From Bacillota bacterium (GTDB lineage: Bacteria > Bacillota > Clostridia > Christensenellales > Aristaeellaceae): a DNA stretch of 15,464 bases. The notes under the pieces are model-generated. The model made no database searches, had not been told where the DNA came from, and worked only from the letters and a program-made list of their open reading frames with translations. The stretch lies in assembly GCA_019137115.1 (NCBI GenBank), contig JAGVSV010000056.1, positions 1 through 15,464 on the forward strand, given 5' to 3'. The translations under genes and the position numbers were made by a program. Below, piece by piece: positions 12,302 through 15,464 of the stretch (the first letter of the stretch is position 1; every line of letters begins with the position of its first letter).

Positions 12302-13474
12302 TTACACGCACATCCGAAAAATCGCCTCGATGTCCTTCTTGGTCATGCGAACGAAATTGCCCTGCAGGCCCTTGGCGTCGCTGCGGGTCTTTTCAGTCAT
12401 CAGCGGGATGTCCTCTTCCCTGGCGCCGATGTCGGCAAAGGTCAGCGGCATGCCGATGCTCTTGTTGAAGGCCTGCAACTTGGCCACGCCTTCCAGCGCC
12501 GTCGCTTTGGGGTCTTCAAAGTTCATTTCACAGTTCCACACGCGCACGGCGAACTGCGCAAAGCGCATGACGTTGGTGTCCATCACGTACTTGATCCAGT
12601 TGGGCATCACCACCGACAGGCCGGCCCCGTGGGCCACATCATACAGCGCGCTGAGCTCGTGCTCGATATTGTGGCTGCCCCAGTCCTCCTGGCGGCCCAC
12701 GCCCAGCGAGCCGTTGTGCGCAATCGTGCCCGCCCACATGAGGGTGGCGCGGGTTTCATAGTCGCGCGGGTTTTCCATCACCTTGGGGGCGGCGGTGATG
12801 ATTGCCTTCAGCGCGCCCTCGCACAGGCGGTCGGTCAGGTCCACATCCCTGGTGTTGGTGAAATACCGCTCCATGATGTGGGCCATCATGTCCACAATGC
12901 CGCACGCGGTCTGATAGGGGTTCAGGGTATACGTGAGCTCCGGGTTTAAAATGGAGAACGCCGGGCGGTTAAAGTCCGTGCTGGCGCCGCGCTTGACCAT
13001 GCCGTCGTTGTGCATGATCACCGCGCTGTTGCTGCCCTCAGTGCCGGTGGCCACCAGCGTCAATACGCAGCCGTGGCGCAGGCCGTCCGTAGGCACCGCC
13101 TTGCCCAAAAAGAAATCCCAGAAATCGCCGTCATACGGCACGCCCAGCGCGATGGCCTTGCCGGAGTCAATCGCGCTGCCACCGCCCACGGACAGCACAA
13201 AGTCGATGCCCTCCTTGCGGCACAGTTCGATGCCCTCATACACCAGGTCGCTGCGCGGGTTGGGCACGGCGCCGCCCAGCTCATGGTACGGGATGCCCTC
13301 GTTCACAAGCGATTTTTTGACCTGATCCAGCAAGCCGGAGCGCACCACCGAGCCGCCGCCGTAATGCAGCAGCACCTTGGTGCCGCCAAAGCGCTTGACC
13401 AGCTCGCCCGCCAAATGCTGTGTGTCCTTGCCAAAGGCATAGTATGTGGGTTGATACAGCCTGAAATCGTTCAT
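12302..13474 (-). CDS. Iron-containing alcohol dehydrogenase (BdhA/YqhD-like)
   Basis: NAD(P)H-dependent reduction of aldehydes to alcohols, or the reverse, in the cytosol; 390 residues, the usual length. Nucleotide-binding motif GGGSAIDSGKAIA is at residues 97-109. Metal ligands are D195 and H199 (DMMAH), H268 (WGSHNIEHE) and H282 (DVAHGAGL), within one residue of the D194/H198/H267/H281 positions of E. coli YqhD as I recall them, so the site looks complete. The GGGS near residues 39-42 also occurs in this subgroup. ATG 13474 is chosen because AAAGGA lies about eight bases upstream and the promoter at 13514-13542 lies outside the coding frame; a longer frame to 13612 would contain the promoter. 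It is transcribed alone, divergent from the VOC gene. The role is probably fermentative or aldehyde-detoxifying (family knowledge); the substrate is not determinable. Confidence 0.95.
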   Translation of the reverse strand: MNDFRLYQPTYYAFGKDTQHLAGELVKRFGGTKVLLHYGGGSVVRSGLLDQVKKSLVNEGIPYHELGGAVPNPRSDLVYEGIELCRKEGIDFVLSVGGGSAIDSGKAIALGVPYDGDFWDFFLGKAVPTDGLRHGCVLTLVATGTEGSNSAVIMHNDGMVKRGASTDFNRPAFSILNPELTYTLNPYQTACGIVDMMAHIMERYFTNTRDVDLTDRLCEGALKAIITAAPKVMENPRDYETRATLMWAGTIAHNGSLGVGRQEDWGSHNIEHELSALYDVAHGAGLSVVMPNWIKYVMDTNVMRFAQFAVRVWNCEMNFEDPKATALEGVAKLQAFNKSIGMPLTFADIGAREEDIPLMTEKTRSDAKGLQGNFVRMTKKDIEAIFRMCV

Positions 13475-13513
13475 TGTCTGATCCTTTCCCGCTGAACTGA
13501 TATTTGTTGTTTT

Positions 13514-13542
13514 AGTATAGGATGGGCGGTGTGCGGTGTCAA
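13514..13542 (-). promoter_or_regulatory. Promoter of the alcohol dehydrogenase gene
   Basis: The -35 TTGACA (13537-13542) is perfect. A 17-base spacer separates it from -10 TATACT (13514-13519), five of six. About 30 bases of leader before the ribosome site. Strong housekeeping-type promoter. Confidence 0.85.
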
Positions 13543-13622
13543 TGGCGCGCGCGGTGTGGACGCGCCCTGCGCGGGTATCATCCGGGGTGAACGGAGGCGG
13601 GCAACATGGCATCCGCCCGCCC

Positions 13623-13639
13623 GGGGAGGAATATTTGTG
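13623..13639 (+). promoter_or_regulatory. Ribosome binding site fixing a GTG start for the VOC gene
   Basis: GGGGAGGA at 13623-13630 with GGAGG seven bases before GTG 13637. No ATG in this frame fits better, and the longer frame from 13529 runs through the divergent promoter. Confidence 0.75.
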
Positions 13640-14050
13640 GTTGGAGTATATCTATCCACCAATGGCAACGCCCGCGAGGTGGCGGACTACTATGTGAACG
13701 TGTTTGACGCCGAACAGCCCTACATGATGGACTTTTCCCAGATGCCCCAGGCCGACCAGGAAGAGGCAAAGGGCATGGAAGACCTGGTGATCTACGCCAA
13801 CGTCAAGACATTTGCCGGGGACATCATGCTGTCGGACAACATGCCCGGCGAAACCACAAAGCCCGACGGGTCGGTGTGGATCAGCTTTTCCCATGATGAC
13901 CTGGACCGCCTGCGCACGGTGTTTGAGCGCCTGGCCCGGGACGGCGAGATCCTGATGCCGATGGAGCCCACGTTCTTCAGCCCCCTGTACGGACAGGTAA
14001 AGGACAAGTTCGGCTTCCACTGGATGATCATGTCGGACGACGAAGCGTAA
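13637..14050 (+). CDS. VOC (glyoxalase-like) superfamily protein, PhnB type
   Basis: A 137-residue protein of the vicinal-oxygen-chelate fold. It begins MVGVYLSTNGNAREVADYYV with the VFDAE that follows: the 'N..eA..fY...F.aE' opening of PhnB/3-demethylubiquinone methyltransferase-like domains. MLSDNMPG and the C-terminal FFSPLYGQVKDKFGFHWMIM match the family's 'W....YG...D.fG..W.i' ending, with FFSP replacing the usual Trp. Two such beta-alpha-beta units build the fold. Members range from metal-dependent isomerases to binding proteins for drugs; no substrate can be assigned. The GTG start is supported by a strong ribosome site. Divergent from the alcohol dehydrogenase with 162 bases between starts; a terminator-like hairpin follows. 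Confidence 0.82.
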   Translation: MVGVYLSTNGNAREVADYYVNVFDAEQPYMMDFSQMPQADQEEAKGMEDLVIYANVKTFAGDIMLSDNMPGETTKPDGSVWISFSHDDLDRLRTVFERLARDGEILMPMEPTFFSPLYGQVKDKFGFHWMIMSDDEA

Positions 14051-14056
14051 CCAAAT

Positions 14057-14099
14057 CCCGGTGACCCTGCCCGCCGCTGCCTGAGCCGCGCCGGGTTTT
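14057..14099 (+). terminator. Possible rho-independent terminator after the VOC gene
   Basis: CCCGG (14057-14061) and CCGGG (14091-14095) followed by TTTTGTTT. The stem is short and the loop long (29 GC-rich bases), but its position seven bases after the stop and the T-rich tail favour a terminator. Confidence 0.45.
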
Positions 14100-14101
14100 G
14101 T

Positions 14102-14130
14102 TTGAAGAACCCCGCGCAATCTGCTACCCT
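14102..14130 (+). promoter_or_regulatory. Possible promoter of the metal-chelate importer
   Basis: The -35 TTGAAG (14102-14107), 17-base spacer and -10 TACCCT (14125-14130) preceded by TGC (extended -10). The -10 is a modest match; the placement 30 bases before the start at 14161, after the terminator of the gene before, is appropriate. Confidence 0.4.
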
Positions 14131-14160
14131 TGGAATCGACAAAATCACCGGAGGTACCTC

Positions 14161-15246
14161 ATGAAACGCATCCTTGCCCTGTTCGTTTCCTGCGCGCTGG
14201 CGCTGGGCGCGGCACCCGCGCTGGCAGGCACAGCCGGACGCACCGTCACCGACGTATGGGGGCGGGAAATTGTTATTCCGGATCAGGTGATGCGCATCGC
14301 GTGCCTGGGCTCGGGCGCGCCGCGCATCGCGGCCTATCTGGGCGTGATGGATATGCTGGTGGGGGCCGAGGACTATGATATCGCCAGCATGACGGTGCTG
14401 CGCGATTACAGCCCGGTGTATCAGGAACAGCTGGCCGCGCTGCCCAGCGTGGGCGCGGGCGGCGGCAGCGGCAGCAACAACGGCTATGCCGAGCAGTTGA
14501 TTTTGGCCGCGCCCGACGTCATCCTGGCCGGTTTTTCCGCCGAAGCCGCCGACGAATTGCAGCGGCAGACCGACATCCCGGTGGTGGCCGTGCGCTACAT
14601 CAGCAAGGGGCTGGCCAACGACACCTTCTACGCCGCCGTGCGCGTATTTGCCCAAACCGTGGGCGCCCTGGAGCGCGGCGAGAGACTGCTCGCCTATATC
14701 GACGCCTGCAAGGAGGATTTGAGCGCCCGCACGCGCGATGTGCCGGACGCGGACAAATTGACCGCCTATGCCGGCGCGGTGACCTTCAGCGGGCAGCACG
14801 GGTTTGCCGGGACATATTCCCAATTCGGCCCGTTTGACGCGATCCATGCCATCAACGTCGCCGACATGCCGGAGGTGGACGGCTATTATGAGGCTGATCT
14901 TGAAAAAATCGTGGTGTGGGATCCAGACGTGATCTTCCTGGACCCCGGCAACATGGGGCTGGTCAACGACGAGTACGCGAAAAACCCCGACTATTTCGAC
15001 AGCCTGCGCGCGGTCAGGGAGCAGCGGGTGTATACGATGCCGTCGTTTAACCACGCAGGCACCAACATTTCCTACGCGCTGATCAACGCCTACCACGCGG
15101 GCAAGGTGCTGTTCCCGGAACAGTTTGCCGATGTGGATCTGGAGGAGACCGCTGCCCGCATCCTGGTTGAATTCCTGGGGCGCAGTACGCTTGACGAGAT
15201 GGCCGCCGGCGGCCTGACCTATGGCAGCATCCAGCTGGGGAAATGA
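14161..15246 (+). CDS. ABC transporter substrate-binding protein, FecB/BtuF family
   Basis: Binds an iron-siderophore, haem or corrinoid outside the membrane and passes it to a FecCD-type permease, whose gene follows. It is 361 residues. Signal peptide MKRILALFVSCALALG ends at a type I site, ALA-GT (about 20-22). The cysteine at residue 11 lies too early and in a poor lipobox (FVSC) for a lipoprotein. The mature part has the family hallmarks: RTVTDVWGREIVIPDQVMRI (the 'v.D..Gr.v.iP..p.rI' opening), LILAAPDVILAG, a long backbone helix around VRVFAQTVGALERGERLLAY, and LEKIVVWDPDVIFLDPGN. ATG 14161 has GGAGG six bases ahead. It heads an operon that continues out of the window. Lacks a clear YDID-like or other ligand-specific motif that I could use to name the ligand. 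Confidence 0.92.
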   Translation: MKRILALFVSCALALGAAPALAGTAGRTVTDVWGREIVIPDQVMRIACLGSGAPRIAAYLGVMDMLVGAEDYDIASMTVLRDYSPVYQEQLAALPSVGAGGGSGSNNGYAEQLILAAPDVILAGFSAEAADELQRQTDIPVVAVRYISKGLANDTFYAAVRVFAQTVGALERGERLLAYIDACKEDLSARTRDVPDADKLTAYAGAVTFSGQHGFAGTYSQFGPFDAIHAINVADMPEVDGYYEADLEKIVVWDPDVIFLDPGNMGLVNDEYAKNPDYFDSLRAVREQRVYTMPSFNHAGTNISYALINAYHAGKVLFPEQFADVDLEETAARILVEFLGRSTLDEMAAGGLTYGSIQLGK

Positions 15247-15464
15247 CGCCGCGCGCGACGGCCTGAACGCCTACCGCCGCTACACCGCGCGCAAGGCGTG
15301 GGCGCTGGCGGCGCTGCTTCTGGGGCTTGCGCTGACAGGCTTGATGTCGCTGCTGCTGGGCTCCTCGGGGCTGACGGTACAGCAGGTGCTGGGCGCGCTG
15401 TTTACCGACACCGCGTCCGGCGCGCGCACCATCGTGCGCAATGTGCGCCTGCCCCGGCTGGCGG
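15221..15464 (+). CDS. FecCD-family ABC transporter permease, N-terminal part (runs off right edge)
   Basis: The membrane subunit for the importer begun by the binding protein just before it. In frame from ATG 15221 the residues are MAASSWGNDAARDGLNAYRR, then a first membrane helix (WALAALLLGLALTGLMSLLL), then VQQVLGALF and RTIVRNVRLPRLA: the 'R.pR' pattern of FecCD permeases is visible at the window end. About 81 residues are in view. The start is uncertain: ATG 15221 overlaps the binding-protein gene by 26 bases and lacks a good ribosome site, and no later ATG or GTG comes before the first helix. An ATG at 15244 in another frame stops after seven codons. Translational coupling with the upstream gene would explain the weak start. 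Confidence 0.88.
   Translation, partial: MAASSWGNDAARDGLNAYRRYTARKAWALAALLLGLALTGLMSLLLGSSGLTVQQVLGALFTDTASGARTIVRNVRLPRLA

Noticed and set aside
13792..15096. Long minus-strand reading frame (434 codons) opposite the VOC and FecB-like genes
   Set aside because: It runs across two well-supported plus-strand genes and their intergenic promoter and terminator; no motif of its own.

Overview
The window looks like a stretch of a high-GC anaerobic Bacillota (Clostridia-type) genome. The reasons are strong AGGAGG-like ribosome binding sites before most genes, alternative TTG and GTG starts, LplB/YtcP-type sugar permeases without a dedicated ATPase, an iron-dependent alcohol dehydrogenase of the butanol-dehydrogenase type, and a DUF4143-type ATPase remnant. 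This is inference from gene content; no rRNA or other decisive marker is present.

Layout. (1) 1-2325, minus strand: a carbohydrate ABC importer operon (LplB-like permease, YtcP/LplC-like permease, then a solute-binding protein running off the left edge), clearly lower in GC than most of the window. (2) 2363-2893, minus: a broken uroporphyrinogen-decarboxylase-like gene with a good promoter, one in-frame TGA and a missing C-terminal half, ending 38 bases before the permease start. (3) 3081-3569, plus: a small two-helix membrane protein. (4) 3598-3749, minus: tRNA-Arg(CCT) with promoter and terminator, sitting where base composition changes; beyond it lies about 340 bases of non-coding DNA containing degenerate tandem duplications.

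(5) 4052-11465, minus: a dense run of seven genes. In transcription order these are an unknown 206-residue protein with an apparent leaderless promoter, a four-helix membrane protein overlapping it by ATGA, an unknown membrane-anchored protein, an ABC exporter half-transporter, a beta-CASP metallo-beta-lactamase RNA-processing-type nuclease, a transglutaminase-like protein two bases behind it, and an amidohydrolase. The last four are probably co-transcribed; the first two form a coupled pair.

(6) 11588-12227, plus: repeats with a perfect dyad, then an AAA ATPase/DUF4143 pseudogene whose middle was apparently lost by recombination at a 10-base microhomology. (7) 12302-13474, minus: iron-containing alcohol dehydrogenase with a near-consensus promoter, divergent from (8) 13637-14050, plus: a small VOC/PhnB-like protein. 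(9) 14161 to the end, plus: a FecB/BtuF-type substrate-binding protein followed by the start of a FecCD-type permease, i.e. the beginning of a metal-chelate (siderophore, haem or cobalamin) importer.

I did not find a clearly new multi-gene defence or biosynthetic system. The points most worth following are the gene wreckage (two pseudogenes with readable histories), the possible capture of the dead gene's promoter by the sugar importer, the composition break at the tRNA, the repeat structures, and the unassigned three-gene membrane cluster at 9847-11465.
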